Assembly: GCF_001879105.1 (NCBI RefSeq)
Contig: NZ_MLCF01000002.1
Location: forward strand, 186,001 to 250,000
From: Mangrovactinospora gilvigrisea
Lineage (GTDB): Bacteria; Actinomycetota; Actinomycetes; Streptomycetales; Streptomycetaceae
DNA: 64,000 nt
Direction: 5' to 3'
A model generated the notes under the pieces. That model was not told where the DNA came from. It ran no database searches and saw only the letters and a program-made list of their open reading frames with translations. Positions 18,902-27,883 of the stretch are shown here, one piece after another. The translations under genes were made by a program, and so were the position numbers. Every line of letters begins with the position of its first letter. Within the stretch, counting starts at the first letter, position 1.

Positions 18902-19665
18902 TGGCCGCCTTCCAGGACCCGGACGGGGCCGCCGCCGTGCGGGAGGCGGCAGCCGGCCACGGCGCCGCGGCCGCGCCCGGCGGCCTCGCGCAGCTGCTGG
19001 TCAGCCTGCAGTTGTCCGACTCGGCCTTCCCCACCGGCTACTACACCCTCTCGCACGGCCTGGAGGGCTACGCACAGGCCCGTGCCCTGGACGCCGAGCG
19101 CCTCCCGCTGCTGCTGGAGGACCAGCTGCTGCATGGCGTCGGCCCGTCCGACGCCACCGCGCTGGCCCACGCCCACCGCGCCGCGGCGGCCGGTGACTGG
19201 GCGCGGGTGGCCGCCGTCGACACCCGACTGGACGCCGCGAAGCTCAGCCGGGAGATCCGGGTGGCCGCCACCCGGACCGGGCGCCAGCTGCTCTCCCTCG
19301 CCGACGAGGTGTTTACCCTGCCCGGGACCGCCGCCTACCGGCAAATCGTCCAGGACGGCGGCGCCCCCGGCTCACAGGCCGTGGTGGCAGGGGTGGTCTA
19401 CGCGGGCACCCGCGTTCCCGTCGCCCAGGCCGTGGCCTCCGATCTCTTCGCCTTCTGCGCCAGCTTTGCCGGCGCGGCGCTGCGGCTGCGGCTCGCCGAC
19501 CACCGCCAGGCGCAGGTGCTGCTGCGCCGGGCGGCGCCCGTCATCGAGGAGGCGACCCGGGAGGCGCTCGGCCGCGACCTCGCCGACCTGGGCGCGACTG
19601 TCTTCGCCGTCGACGTCATGTCGGCCCGCCACGAACGCGCGGAGGCCCGGCTCTTCGCAAGCTGA
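18901..19665 (+). CDS. ureF: Urease accessory protein UreF
   Basis: This 254-residue helical maturation factor has the family pattern LLVSLQLSDSAFPTGYYTLS, HGLEGYAQ, DEVFTLPG and a late LRLRLADHRQAQVLLRR segment. UreF bridges UreD (UreH) and UreG on apo-urease and gates GTP hydrolysis during nickel insertion. An N-terminal extension of about 30 residues precedes the conserved region, so translation could start later, but the ATG at 18901 is directly coupled to ureC. Confidence 0.93.
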   Translation: MAAFQDPDGAAAVREAAAGHGAAAAPGGLAQLLVSLQLSDSAFPTGYYTLSHGLEGYAQARALDAERLPLLLEDQLLHGVGPSDATALAHAHRAAAAGDWARVAAVDTRLDAAKLSREIRVAATRTGRQLLSLADEVFTLPGTAAYRQIVQDGGAPGSQAVVAGVVYAGTRVPVAQAVASDLFAFCASFAGAALRLRLADHRQAQVLLRRAAPVIEEATREALGRDLADLGATVFAVDVMSARHERAEARLFAS

Positions 19666-19728
19666 GGCACCGTCCGGCCCGCCCCTCACCGATCCCCGTA
19701 CCGCACCCTTCCGGGAGGACACCCCACC

Positions 19729-20349
19729 ATGGACGACACCGTCTTTCGCATCGGCATCGGAGGCCCCGTCGGCTCCGGCAAGACCGCGCTCATCGAGGCC
19801 CTGGTGCCCCTGATGATCGAGCGCGGCCACCGGCCCGCCGTGATCACCAACGACATCTACACCCAGGAGGACGCCGAGCACGTCCGCCGCACCCTCGCCG
19901 GCATGCTGGAGCCCGAGCGCATCGTCGGCGTGGAGACCGGCGCCTGCCCGCACACCGCGGTGCGCGACGACCCGACGATGAACCTGGCCGCCGGCGCCGA
20001 ACTGATCCACCGCTTCCCCGACACCGACACCCTCCTGTACGAAAGCGGCGGCGACAACCTTACCCTGACGTTCAGTCCGGCCCTCGTCGACCTCTTCGTC
20101 TTCGTCCTGGACACCGCCGAGGGCGAGAAGATGCCCCGCAAGCGTGGCCCGGGCATCACCGACTCCGACCTGCTGGTTATCAACAAGACCGACATCGCCC
20201 AGTACGTGCGGACCGACATCGCCGTCATGGAGGCGGACGCCAACCGGGTGCGCGAGGGCCGGCCGGTCATCCTCACCGACTGCCTCGCCGGCCGCGGCAT
20301 CGACCACGTCGCCGACTTCCTCGACAGCCGCCGCAAGGCGCTGATCTGA
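19729..20349 (+). CDS. ureG: Urease accessory GTPase UreG
   Basis: This 206-residue SIMIBI GTPase powers nickel transfer to urease. Motifs are the P-loop GGPVGSGKTALIE, the nickel-binding CPH in VETGACPHTAVRDD, the ESGGDNL switch and the guanine-specificity motif NKTD. GGGAGGA lies 8 bp before the ATG, and the gap to ureF is 63 bp. There is no N-terminal His-rich extension, which some UreG proteins have, so nickel storage is not obvious here. Confidence 0.96.
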   Translation: MDDTVFRIGIGGPVGSGKTALIEALVPLMIERGHRPAVITNDIYTQEDAEHVRRTLAGMLEPERIVGVETGACPHTAVRDDPTMNLAAGAELIHRFPDTDTLLYESGGDNLTLTFSPALVDLFVFVLDTAEGEKMPRKRGPGITDSDLLVINKTDIAQYVRTDIAVMEADANRVREGRPVILTDCLAGRGIDHVADFLDSRRKALI

Positions 20350-20350
20350 C

Positions 20351-21295
20351 ATGGCCGCCGCCGTCGACCGGCTCGCGCCGGAGCACTACGAGCCGGATCG
20401 CATCCCGCCCGAGATCGCCGAACTGTCCTCGGTCCCTGACACCCTGCGCCCCGGCTCCCCGGCCAAGGTGGGCATCCTCGACCTGGGCTTCGCCCGCACC
20501 GGGGACAGCCGCACCGAGCTGGTCGAGCGGTACCAGAAGACACCCCTGCAGCTGATGCGGCCGCTGTACATCGACCCGCACCGCCCCGGCATGCCGTACG
20601 CGTACCTGATGGCCACCGGCGGCGGCACCGCCCAGGCAGACCGCTACCGCATCGACGTCCGCTGCGGCCCCGACGCGGAGGCCCATCTGACGACCCAGGC
20701 GGCCACCAAGGTCTACCGGATGGAACACGACTACGCCACGCAGCAGGTTCGGCTCTCGGCCGACGAGGGCGCCCTGCTGGAGTACCTGCCCGACCCGCTC
20801 ATCCCGTTCGCCGACAGCCGCTACTACCAGCAGACCCGGGTGACCGTCGCACCCGGTGCGACCGTGGTGCTGGGGGAGACGGTGACGGCCGGCCGACTGG
20901 CCCGCGGCGAGCGGCACAACTACCGGGTGCTCGCCACCGACCTTGAGGTCACCCGCCCCGACGGCACGCTGCTGGCCCTCGACGCGCTCCGGCTGCAACC
21001 CGGCCGCGGACGCGGCGTCCTGGGCCCCGGGGTCCTCGACCGCCATGACCACGTCGGCTCCTACTACGTGGTCACCGACCGCCGTCCGGCCCGCGAGGTG
21101 GCAGATGCCCTGCACGAAGCGCTCGCTGGCGCCGACGTCCGCTACGGGGTGAGCACCCTGCCCGGGGACTGCGGCGCCTGGGTCCGGTTGCTCGGCGACA
21201 GCCCGCCCCGGATCGCCGACGCCGGCCGGGCCCTGTGGGACGCCACCCGACAGCTGCTCACCGGCCACCCCGCACCGGACCTCCGCAAACCCTGA
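20351..21295 (+). CDS. ureD: Urease accessory protein UreD/UreH
   Basis: This 314-residue beta-rich scaffold binds apo-urease and recruits UreF and UreG. Conserved stretches include QLMRPLYIDP, YAYLMATGGGTAQADRYRID, LTTQAATKVYRM and PLIPFADSRYYQQT. The start is one base after the ureG stop. The N-terminal 40 residues are less conserved. It is the last maturation gene; amtB follows 25 bp later. Confidence 0.92.
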   Translation: MAAAVDRLAPEHYEPDRIPPEIAELSSVPDTLRPGSPAKVGILDLGFARTGDSRTELVERYQKTPLQLMRPLYIDPHRPGMPYAYLMATGGGTAQADRYRIDVRCGPDAEAHLTTQAATKVYRMEHDYATQQVRLSADEGALLEYLPDPLIPFADSRYYQQTRVTVAPGATVVLGETVTAGRLARGERHNYRVLATDLEVTRPDGTLLALDALRLQPGRGRGVLGPGVLDRHDHVGSYYVVTDRRPAREVADALHEALAGADVRYGVSTLPGDCGAWVRLLGDSPPRIADAGRALWDATRQLLTGHPAPDLRKP

Positions 21296-21320
21296 CCTGC
21301 ACCCCACCCGAGGTGACCAC

Positions 21321-22691
21321 GTGACGATCCCCGCGTCCTCACTGCTGGCGGCCGCCCCGCCGATGCCCCGCGCCTACGACTCCGGCGACACCGCCTGGCT
21401 GCTCGCGGCCACCGCGATGGTGCTGCTGATGACACCGGCGCTCGCCTTCTTCTACGGCGGTATGGTGCGCACCAAGTACCTGCTGCTGATGCTGAAGATG
21501 AGCTTCGCCTGCCTGGCCTTCGTCACCCTGCTGTGGTGGGCCGTTGGCTACTCGCTCGCCTTCGGGCCCGACGTGGGCGGAGTCGGCCTGATCGGCAACC
21601 TCGACCACGCCTTCCTGCGGGGCGTCAACCTCAACACCCTCACCGGGCACATCCCCACCTATGTCTTCAGCACCTTCCAGATGGGCTTCGCCATCGTCAC
21701 CACCGCCTTGATCAGCGGTTCGATCGCGGGGCGCGCGACCATGCGGGGCTGGCTGGTCTTCTCCGCCCTGTGGCTGCTGTTTGACTACGTGCCGATTGCC
21801 CACTGGGTCTTCGACAAGCAGGGCTGGATCGTCCACCACCTCGGCGCCCTGGACTTCGCCGGCGGACTTCCCGTCGAACTCAACTCCGGCGTCGCAGGCC
21901 TGGCGGCAGCCCTGGTCGTGCGCGGACCCAAGGACTTCGCCCAGCGCGAGGAGCGACCCAACAACATCCCCCTGGTCATCATCGGCGTCGCACTGCTGTG
22001 GTTCGGCTGGCTCGGCTTCAACAGCGGCTCCGCGCTGGCCGACCGTGGCACCGCAGGTGCCGCCTTCCTCAACACCCAACTCGGCGCCGCCGCCGCGATG
22101 GTCACCTGGCCACTGGTGGAGCAATACCGCACCCGCAGGGTGACCATGCTGGGCGTCGGTTCGGCAGCCGTGGCCGGCATGGTCGCCATCACCCCTGCGT
22201 GCGGCGAGATCAGCCCCCTCGGGGCGGTGATCACCGGGCTGGTCGCGGGCGCGCTGTGCGCCTGGGCCATCACCTGGAAGTACCGCATTGGAGTGGACGA
22301 CACCCTGGACGTGGTCGGCGTGCACGGCGCCGGCGGTCTCATCGGCGTGGTCATGGTCGGACTGCTGGCCACATCCCGCATCAGCGGCAAGAAAGGCCTC
22401 TTCTACGGCGGCGGTGCCGGACTGCTCTGGCGCCAACTGGTGGCCGTCGCGGCCGTGCTCGCCTTCTCGTTCGTGATGACCTGGCTGCTGGCCCGCCTTG
22501 TCCAGGCGATCATCGGCTTCTCCGCGCCCAACCCCTACCAGAACGTTCCAGGCGAGGACCGTGAACATGCCTACGACTTCCAGACCGCCGAGCGCCTCGG
22601 CGCATTGCTAGGCCGCGGTACCCCAGCAGAACGCAAGGAGGTCATCGACGGCCTCACCGCCACGTTGCAGCGCATCCGCGACCGGAGCTGA
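21321..22691 (+). CDS. amtB: Ammonium transporter AmtB/Mep-type with Glu at the first twin-His site
   Basis: This 456-residue, 11-helix channel has the signatures ALAFFYGGMVRTK, FQMGFAIVTTALISGSIAGR and LWFGWLGFNSGSA. The second pore His is kept (His335, DVVGVHGAGG). The first, which in E. coli lies in DFAGGTVVHIN, is replaced by Glu186 in DFAGGLPVELN; yeast Mep1/Mep3-type proteins carry the same change. The cytoplasmic tail is about 60 residues. It ends the urease gene set, so it probably moves ammonium released from or related to urea use. No GlnK gene is adjacent. The start is GTG 21321 after GAGGTGA. Confidence 0.95.
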   Translation: MTIPASSLLAAAPPMPRAYDSGDTAWLLAATAMVLLMTPALAFFYGGMVRTKYLLLMLKMSFACLAFVTLLWWAVGYSLAFGPDVGGVGLIGNLDHAFLRGVNLNTLTGHIPTYVFSTFQMGFAIVTTALISGSIAGRATMRGWLVFSALWLLFDYVPIAHWVFDKQGWIVHHLGALDFAGGLPVELNSGVAGLAAALVVRGPKDFAQREERPNNIPLVIIGVALLWFGWLGFNSGSALADRGTAGAAFLNTQLGAAAAMVTWPLVEQYRTRRVTMLGVGSAAVAGMVAITPACGEISPLGAVITGLVAGALCAWAITWKYRIGVDDTLDVVGVHGAGGLIGVVMVGLLATSRISGKKGLFYGGGAGLLWRQLVAVAAVLAFSFVMTWLLARLVQAIIGFSAPNPYQNVPGEDREHAYDFQTAERLGALLGRGTPAERKEVIDGLTATLQRIRDRS

Positions 22692-23502
22692 CGCAGCGAG
22701 CTGTAAACCGCGCCCCACAATGGTCCGGTGCCCGGTGCGGCATCCCGTCCCCCAGACACGCGGCCGCACCCTTGGCCCCGGCCTCTCGACCGAGCTGCCG
22801 GACCGGATGAGGCACCGTCAGGATCGGCGGCGGCGCCCGGTGACAGCCTCCTTCGTCAGCCAGCTCACCCCCGAGCGGCGGAGGGCCGGTTCTCTGCGCT
22901 TAACCGCCCCTCGGGGTTCCGTATCACGGGACCTGGTGCCGCCGAGCCTGGGCGTGCGGTGGCCGGGCGTCCCCGAGACGAGCCCGGCCACCGGTGCCGC
23001 TGCTCGGGGGCCGGGAGCCGGCGGTCTCCGGTCATCTGTCCCGCATCCGGCCCCCTACACGGCCTTGTTCCGGACAAGTTGGCCATCTATCGGCCGCCCA
23101 GGGGTGGATGCTTCCGCTGGCCGCGAATGGTAGGAGGATCGCGGTTCGGTCGCGGGCGGGTCCGCGGCTGACGGGCTCCGGGCCGCGCGGAGTGGGCGAG
23201 GCCTTTGTCACGACCGGCCGCACTCCATTCGGCGCGCGTCCAGCGGAGAGCCTGCGGATCCGTGGCCGCCAGGTTCGGCACTCCCGCCACGGACGCCAAC
23301 TGGCAGCGGAGACCGTGCGAGCGCACCGTGCCCGCTGACAAGCGCGCGATCCGCCTCTATCTGGTCTCCGGCATGAATCATGGCGTCGGCCGGAAACCGG
23401 CCCAGGTCGTCGTCGACGTCAGTCGCAGCCGGAAGCGGCGGGGACTGCCACGTAGATCGGCCGCCTCACCCAACCCGACCCCTCCTGCCAAGAACTCAAC
23501 CC
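22692..23502. other. Long gap after amtB
   Basis: The stretch is GC-rich with only shadow frames on both strands. No recognisable protein motif, tRNA or strong terminator hairpin was found. It separates the urease cluster from the accessory genes that follow. Confidence 0.4.
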
Positions 23503-24480
23503 CTACGTCGGAAGCCCCAGGACTTCCGTGAGCGGCTGGCCCCACGTGGCCCACTGCTCAAGCCTCCGAGCCCCGATCAGATGGATCTTCTGGCTGTCGG
23601 CGAAGCGCCGGGCGGGCAGCGAGAAGCTTCCGTTGGTCATCGCGACCACGAGGTCGGCATTGTGGACCGGCCGAGCGGTGCCATTAAGTCGCTGCAGGTC
23701 AGGTGAGCCGATCGCACCGGAACTGGCAGACCGATGCTTGCACTGAATCACGACGACCTTGCCCTTAGGACTCTGTGCGATGACGTCTGCACCAAGGTCG
23801 CCGGCGCCTCCACCCGAGCGTGTCACCTGATACCCATCCCGCATGAGATCGGCAGCAAGTTGCTCGAACTCCGAGTGGTGCAGCGCGTGAATCTGCTCAA
23901 GTATCACACTCGCTTCGGAGCGGATGAACGCCATTCGGCGGGCGTCAAGCATCGCGATGCGATGCAGTTCCTCAGTGTCGGCATCCAGCAGTGTCTCGAT
24001 CCGAGCGTCTGCGTCTCGGTACTGGGACCACAGCGGCATCAGCATCTCGAAGTGCGAAGGGCCACTGGCTGCAGCCGTCTCCGTGTGGTTCCGCACGATG
24101 GAATTGCCGAATGTCTCCTTCATCGCCTTGAAGGCGGCCCAGGCTTCACTCAACGCCTGCTCGGCTTCGGTGATCTCCTCGATCGCCGCATCGGCGAGCC
24201 GCCCTGCGGCTGCCCGGCAGAGGTCCGCGATCGGCTTCGGAGTGTCAGTCATAGCAGCGGCCTGACGCGCTGTCGCTTCCGTCTTCTCCCTGGTCACGCA
24301 CTGCAGGTGGTCGTGCAGTGTCCTCACGATGGCGGAGGCGTAGTTCGCCTCAGTCGTGTAGATGAAGGAAGCGAGCAACTGATCCTGCGTGGCCTTGCCG
24401 ATGTCGTTGCCGAGAAGGTGCCTGAAGTCCTTGTCTGCGTAGCGGTGCGGACGAATCTTGCCGAGCTGCTTGATGATCAC
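23503..24480 (-). CDS. Mrr-type restriction endonuclease domain protein
   Basis: This 325-residue protein has two parts. Residues 1-200 are helical and partly coiled-coil-like. The C-terminal 110 residues form a PD-(D/E)xK Mrr_cat domain: FEQLAADLMRDGYQV, then GGAGDLGADVIA with the catalytic Asp, and VVVIQCKHR giving the QxK motif. Such domains cut modified or foreign DNA. No methyltransferase is adjacent, as expected for a modification-dependent or standalone nuclease. The start is GTG 24480 without a clear ribosome site, so the true start may differ. Confidence 0.82.
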   Translation of the reverse strand: MIIKQLGKIRPHRYADKDFRHLLGNDIGKATQDQLLASFIYTTEANYASAIVRTLHDHLQCVTREKTEATARQAAAMTDTPKPIADLCRAAAGRLADAAIEEITEAEQALSEAWAAFKAMKETFGNSIVRNHTETAAASGPSHFEMLMPLWSQYRDADARIETLLDADTEELHRIAMLDARRMAFIRSEASVILEQIHALHHSEFEQLAADLMRDGYQVTRSGGGAGDLGADVIAQSPKGKVVVIQCKHRSASSGAIGSPDLQRLNGTARPVHNADLVVAMTNGSFSLPARRFADSQKIHLIGARRLEQWATWGQPLTEVLGLPT

Positions 24481-25302
24481 CCGCAGAACCTACAGCGTGC
24501 CACTGACGGTCAACTCCGCAGGTCAGAGGCGAGATGTTTGGAAACATCGCGGCCTCTCCCGGTTGGCGCGCCAAGACCTGCTGCGCGGTGAACGACGGCA
24601 TCGTCCACTTCCAGGTAGCGCTCACAGAGGCCGACATACATTGAGCCCGCAGCACGGACGGTCAGCCCGCACCGGAAGCCTGTTGACCGCTCCGACCGGA
24701 GGTGACACCGCAACAACTCCCCGGAGCGGTGAGCTGGCGACAGCCGCCCGGCGACCGGTCGATCTGTTGGTCGATCAGGCAGGGCTACGCCGTCACCAGC
24801 AGCGGAGGGCATCCACGGGGTCGATGAGGCAAAGCCGCGGCCGACAATTCGGCGCTCGGAGGCGAAACCGCCCCCTGCGCAGCGCTCCGGGCGGGGGTGA
24901 CCGCTGAGCGCCCAGGACCGGGTGGAGTCCACTGGTGCCGCGTCGGTGTCGTTCGACCGCTGCTGAGCCAGGCATCGAGTGACGCGTGGATGAGATCGTT
25001 CAGCTCGCCGTCGGTGACGGCGGCTGAGTCACCGGAGCGCAGTCGGATGGTTCCCTTCCCGCTCAAAAAGCTGGGGTGGCGTAGCGTCAGCGTGCATCTG
25101 GTGGACATGTTTCGCCTGGGCGAAAGGGTGTTGTCTTCGAGCAGGGATGAAGCGAGAGTCGATGCCCGCGTTGTGGCGGCAGCCGATAGACGGACCTCAC
25201 TCGCACCTGGCGGGACCACGCCCGTCGTCTAGACCTGAGAGCAACTCCGAGTCCGGACGCATCGATCGCCGAAGCAATCACCCACGATCAAGGGGACACC
25301 AA
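24481..25302. other. Gap between the Mrr gene and the SRPBCC gene
   Basis: The only frame with some protein character is on the minus strand, 25108 to 24785 (107 codons, MSTRCTLTLRHP then GELNDLIHASLDAWL). It has no ribosome site and no recognised family, and its second half is proline/serine-rich shadow-like sequence. I do not call it a gene. Nothing else was seen. Confidence 0.3.
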
Positions 25303-25836
25303 ATGGCCGGCACGGATCATGACAGATGCCACATCCAGGGATCTCTCCACGCCGCGAAAGGCCAAGGCACCGTGCGCATAGAGGGTCGCTTCGACACCGA
25401 CCTCGACGATGTGTGGTCGGCCCTGACCGAACCAGACCGCCTCTCGCGCTGGCTCGGCGAAATCCACGGCGACTTTCGTCTCGGCGGCGAGCTTCGCGCA
25501 CGTTACTACGCCAGCGGCTGGGAGGGCACGCTACGCGTGAACGCCTGTGAACCGCATCGGCGGCTGCACCTGGTGCCCGCCGAGGACAAGGCGACGGACG
25601 ACAACGGCACCGAAGTCACTCTGCATCCGGACGGCCACCAGACCATCCTTGTTCTCATACAGCACGGGGTTCCCCTGGACCTCATCGCTGCCTTCGGCAC
25701 TGGCAATCAGACCCACGTCGAAGACCTCGCCGCACACCTGGCCGGGCGCGGTCGCACGGATCCGGACAAGATGTGGGCCGAGCTCTTCCCCGGATACGAG
25801 AACTTGGCTGCCGCCCTCGAACAGCCGTCGGCCTGA
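25303..25836 (+). CDS. SRPBCC/AHSA1 domain protein
   Basis: This 177-residue soluble protein has the START-like fold typical of activator-of-Hsp90-type proteins: EGRFDTDLDDVWSALTEPDR, LSRWLGEIHGDFRLGGE and a VPAEDKATDDNGTEVTLHP strand region. Such proteins usually bind hydrophobic ligands. The ATG at 25303 has AAGGGGA 8 bp upstream. An IS982 element separates it from the MarR regulator; SRPBCC and regulator genes are often paired, so the two may have been neighbours before the insertion. Confidence 0.82.
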   Translation: MAGTDHDRCHIQGSLHAAKGQGTVRIEGRFDTDLDDVWSALTEPDRLSRWLGEIHGDFRLGGELRARYYASGWEGTLRVNACEPHRRLHLVPAEDKATDDNGTEVTLHPDGHQTILVLIQHGVPLDLIAAFGTGNQTHVEDLAAHLAGRGRTDPDKMWAELFPGYENLAAALEQPSA

Positions 25837-25889
25837 ACAGACGACTGGGGCGGACGGACCCCGAGGAATTCGGATGCCAGCCTAGACTG

Positions 25890-26898
25890 CTAGATGAATG
25901 AGTCCAAGGGTTCTGCTGCGGACATGAAGCGAGGGCGTCCACGGTCAGTCTGTGACGAACAACCTGGACACCCTCGCAACGGCACTTTATGCCCGCATCG
26001 ATGACGAGTTGAAGGCTTCGCCGTGGCTGGCGCCGTCCCGGCCGAGGGTGGGGATCACTCCCACGCTCAGCGATGCCGAGCTCCTCACCCTGGCCGTGAT
26101 GTCGGCGCTGCTCGGCTACACCTCCGAGCGGCGCTGGCTGCGCCGCGTCCGGGCCGACTTTTGCCACCTGTTCCCCTACCTGCCCGGCCAGTCCGGCTAC
26201 AACAAGCGGCTGCGTGCCGCGGCCTGCCTGCTCACGCAGATGATCCGGATCCTGGCTGCGGACACCATGCTGTGGAGCGATGACGTGTGGGTGGTCGACT
26301 CCACCCCGGTCGGCTGCGGCTGCTCGCGGGAGACGGCCAAGCGCTCGGAGCTGGCCGGCTGGGCCGCCTACGGCTACTGCGCCTCGCACTCCCGCTATTT
26401 CTGGGGGCTGCGGCTGCACCTGGTGTGCACGCTGGGCGGACCGCCGGTGCTGTTCGCGCTCACCGGCGCGAAGGCCGACGAGCGCGAGACGCTGCGCGAC
26501 CTGCTCGATGCGGCCCCGGACGTGGCGGCCTCCCATCCCGGGCAGACGATCATCTGGGACAGGAACTACTACGGCCGCCAGTTCGAGCGCGACCTGGTCG
26601 AGCGTCGGCTGGTGCTGCTGCGTCCGGCCCGCAGTGGTGAGGCCGAGCGGCCCGGGGCGCATCTGTTCAAGCCGCTGCGGCAGGTCATCGAGTCGATCAA
26701 CCAGACCTTCAAGGGCCAGCTGGACCTGGAACGCCATGGCGGCAGGAGCCCGGCCGGGGTGGTGGTGCGGGTCCTGACGCGCATCCTGGCGCTGACCGCG
26801 GCGATCTGGCACAACGACAAGACCGGCCGGCCGGCGAAGCGGTCACTGATCGCCTACGACCACTAAGCGTCACGCGACCCTTGGACTCAACCATCTAG
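25890..26898 (+). mobile_element. IS982-family insertion sequence, apparently intact
   Basis: It is about 1009 bp with one transposase gene. The left end reads CTAGATGAATGAGTCCAAGG and the right end, complemented from 26898, reads CTAGATGGTTGAGTCCAAGG, a nearly perfect inverted repeat of about 22 bp. The single intact frame and clean ends suggest a recent, possibly active copy. No target duplication was clear. Confidence 0.88.
25952..26866 (+). CDS. IS982-family transposase
   Basis: This 304-residue DDE transposase contains the pattern VWVVDSTPVGCGCSRETAKR, then YFWGLRLHLVCTLGG, ADERETLRDLL and IIWDRNYYGRQFER, with a C-terminal IESINQTFKGQLDLERHGGR block carrying the catalytic Glu. The start is GTG 25952. 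It is full length and fills the IS. Confidence 0.92.
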   Translation: MTNNLDTLATALYARIDDELKASPWLAPSRPRVGITPTLSDAELLTLAVMSALLGYTSERRWLRRVRADFCHLFPYLPGQSGYNKRLRAAACLLTQMIRILAADTMLWSDDVWVVDSTPVGCGCSRETAKRSELAGWAAYGYCASHSRYFWGLRLHLVCTLGGPPVLFALTGAKADERETLRDLLDAAPDVAASHPGQTIIWDRNYYGRQFERDLVERRLVLLRPARSGEAERPGAHLFKPLRQVIESINQTFKGQLDLERHGGRSPAGVVVRVLTRILALTAAIWHNDKTGRPAKRSLIAYDH

Positions 26899-26956
26899 AG
26901 GGCCGCTTCTCGGGGAGATGTCCTCCCCGATCGGCGCGTGGGGGTAGAAAGGGGGC

Positions 26957-27454
26957 ATGTCCAAGCCCTCTCCCGCCTCCGCGGCGCCGGGCGCCGACGG
27001 CGCCGACGACGTGGCCGGCGTCGTGCTGACCGCCTCGCGCCTGTTGGTGGCGATCTCCGCGCGCTCGCTGGCGTCCATCGAGGAGTCGTTGACGCTGCCG
27101 CAGTTCCGCATGCTGGTGGTGCTCGACTCGCGCGGGCCGATGAACATCTCCCGGCTGGGCGAGCACCTGGACGTCATCCCCTCCACCGCCATGCGCATGG
27201 TGGACCGCCTGGTGGCGGCGGGCATGCTGGAGCGGGAGGCGAGCCCCGCCAGCCGCCGCGAGACCCTGGTGCACCTCACCGGCGCCGGCCGGCGCACCGT
27301 GGGCCGGGCGACCGACAGGCGCCGCCGCGAGATCGCCCGCGTCGTCGAGCGGATGCCGGCCGAGGCCCGCGCCAACCTCGTCGAGGCGCTCCGCGCCTTC
27401 AACGAGGCCGGCGACGAACCCCGCGCCGACGACGGCCGGCCAGCCGAATGGTGA
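26957..27454 (+). CDS. MarR-family transcriptional regulator
   Basis: This 165-residue winged-helix regulator has the recognition region LTLPQFRMLVVLDSRGPMNI, then LGEHLDVIPSTAMRMVDRLV and the wing AASPASRRETLVHLTGAG-type segment. MarR dimers usually repress nearby efflux or detoxification genes and respond to phenolic ligands. AAGGGGG lies just upstream of the ATG. Its target is not obvious because an IS now lies upstream and a zinc-ribbon gene points towards it. Confidence 0.9.
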   Translation: MSKPSPASAAPGADGADDVAGVVLTASRLLVAISARSLASIEESLTLPQFRMLVVLDSRGPMNISRLGEHLDVIPSTAMRMVDRLVAAGMLEREASPASRRETLVHLTGAGRRTVGRATDRRRREIARVVERMPAEARANLVEALRAFNEAGDEPRADDGRPAEW

Positions 27455-27467
27455 ACTGCGTTTGAGT

Positions 27468-27719
27468 TCAGGGGATCGAGGGCGGCGCAGGCAGGCGTCG
27501 CCGCTCCAGGCGCCGACCGGTCACTGGTGTTCCGCAGTGTCTGCAGGTGTGCGCCCCGGAGGCGGTGTAGGGGGCCATGGTCCAATGCCCGTCCTGCCGG
27601 TAGTAGGCGCGTTCGGTGGTGTGGGTGTAGACGTGCCAGACCTCGAACCGGCGCAGCCACCAGTGGGTGCAGTGCCGGCATGCGAACTCGACGAGATCGG
27701 CGTGGACGTCGCTGTGCAT
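27468..27719 (-). CDS. Small zinc-ribbon protein
   Basis: This 83-residue protein starts at the ATG at 27719 with GGAGGAG 3-4 bp upstream. Two CRHC knuckles (ACRHCTHWW and TCRHCGTPV), spaced about 40 residues apart, should hold one zinc. The middle part, RRFEVWHVYTHTTERAYYRQ, is aromatic-rich. Similar short proteins occur in Streptomyces, with no known function. It converges on the MarR gene, leaving 13 bp between the stops. Confidence 0.6.
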   Translation of the reverse strand: MHSDVHADLVEFACRHCTHWWLRRFEVWHVYTHTTERAYYRQDGHWTMAPYTASGAHTCRHCGTPVTGRRLERRRLPAPPSIP

Positions 27720-27883
27720 GACTCCTCCAGGTCGGCCTCGGCGCGGCCGCGCATCCGAAGGCATGCCCATCGATGGCACACAGCAAAAATGGCATAATGC
27801 AAATTTTAGGCCAAGGCTGGTCCTGCATCCGTTGGATCCGGCGTGGGACGTCCTAGTCTGCAACGACTGATCTGGTCCGATCG

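Noticed and set aside
24785-25108. 107-codon minus-strand frame between the Mrr and SRPBCC genes
   Set aside because: It has no ribosome site, no recognised family, and a proline/serine-rich second half typical of shadow frames.
25860-26960. Possible target-site duplication around the IS982 element
   Set aside because: Flanking bases next to the CTAG ends do not repeat convincingly.
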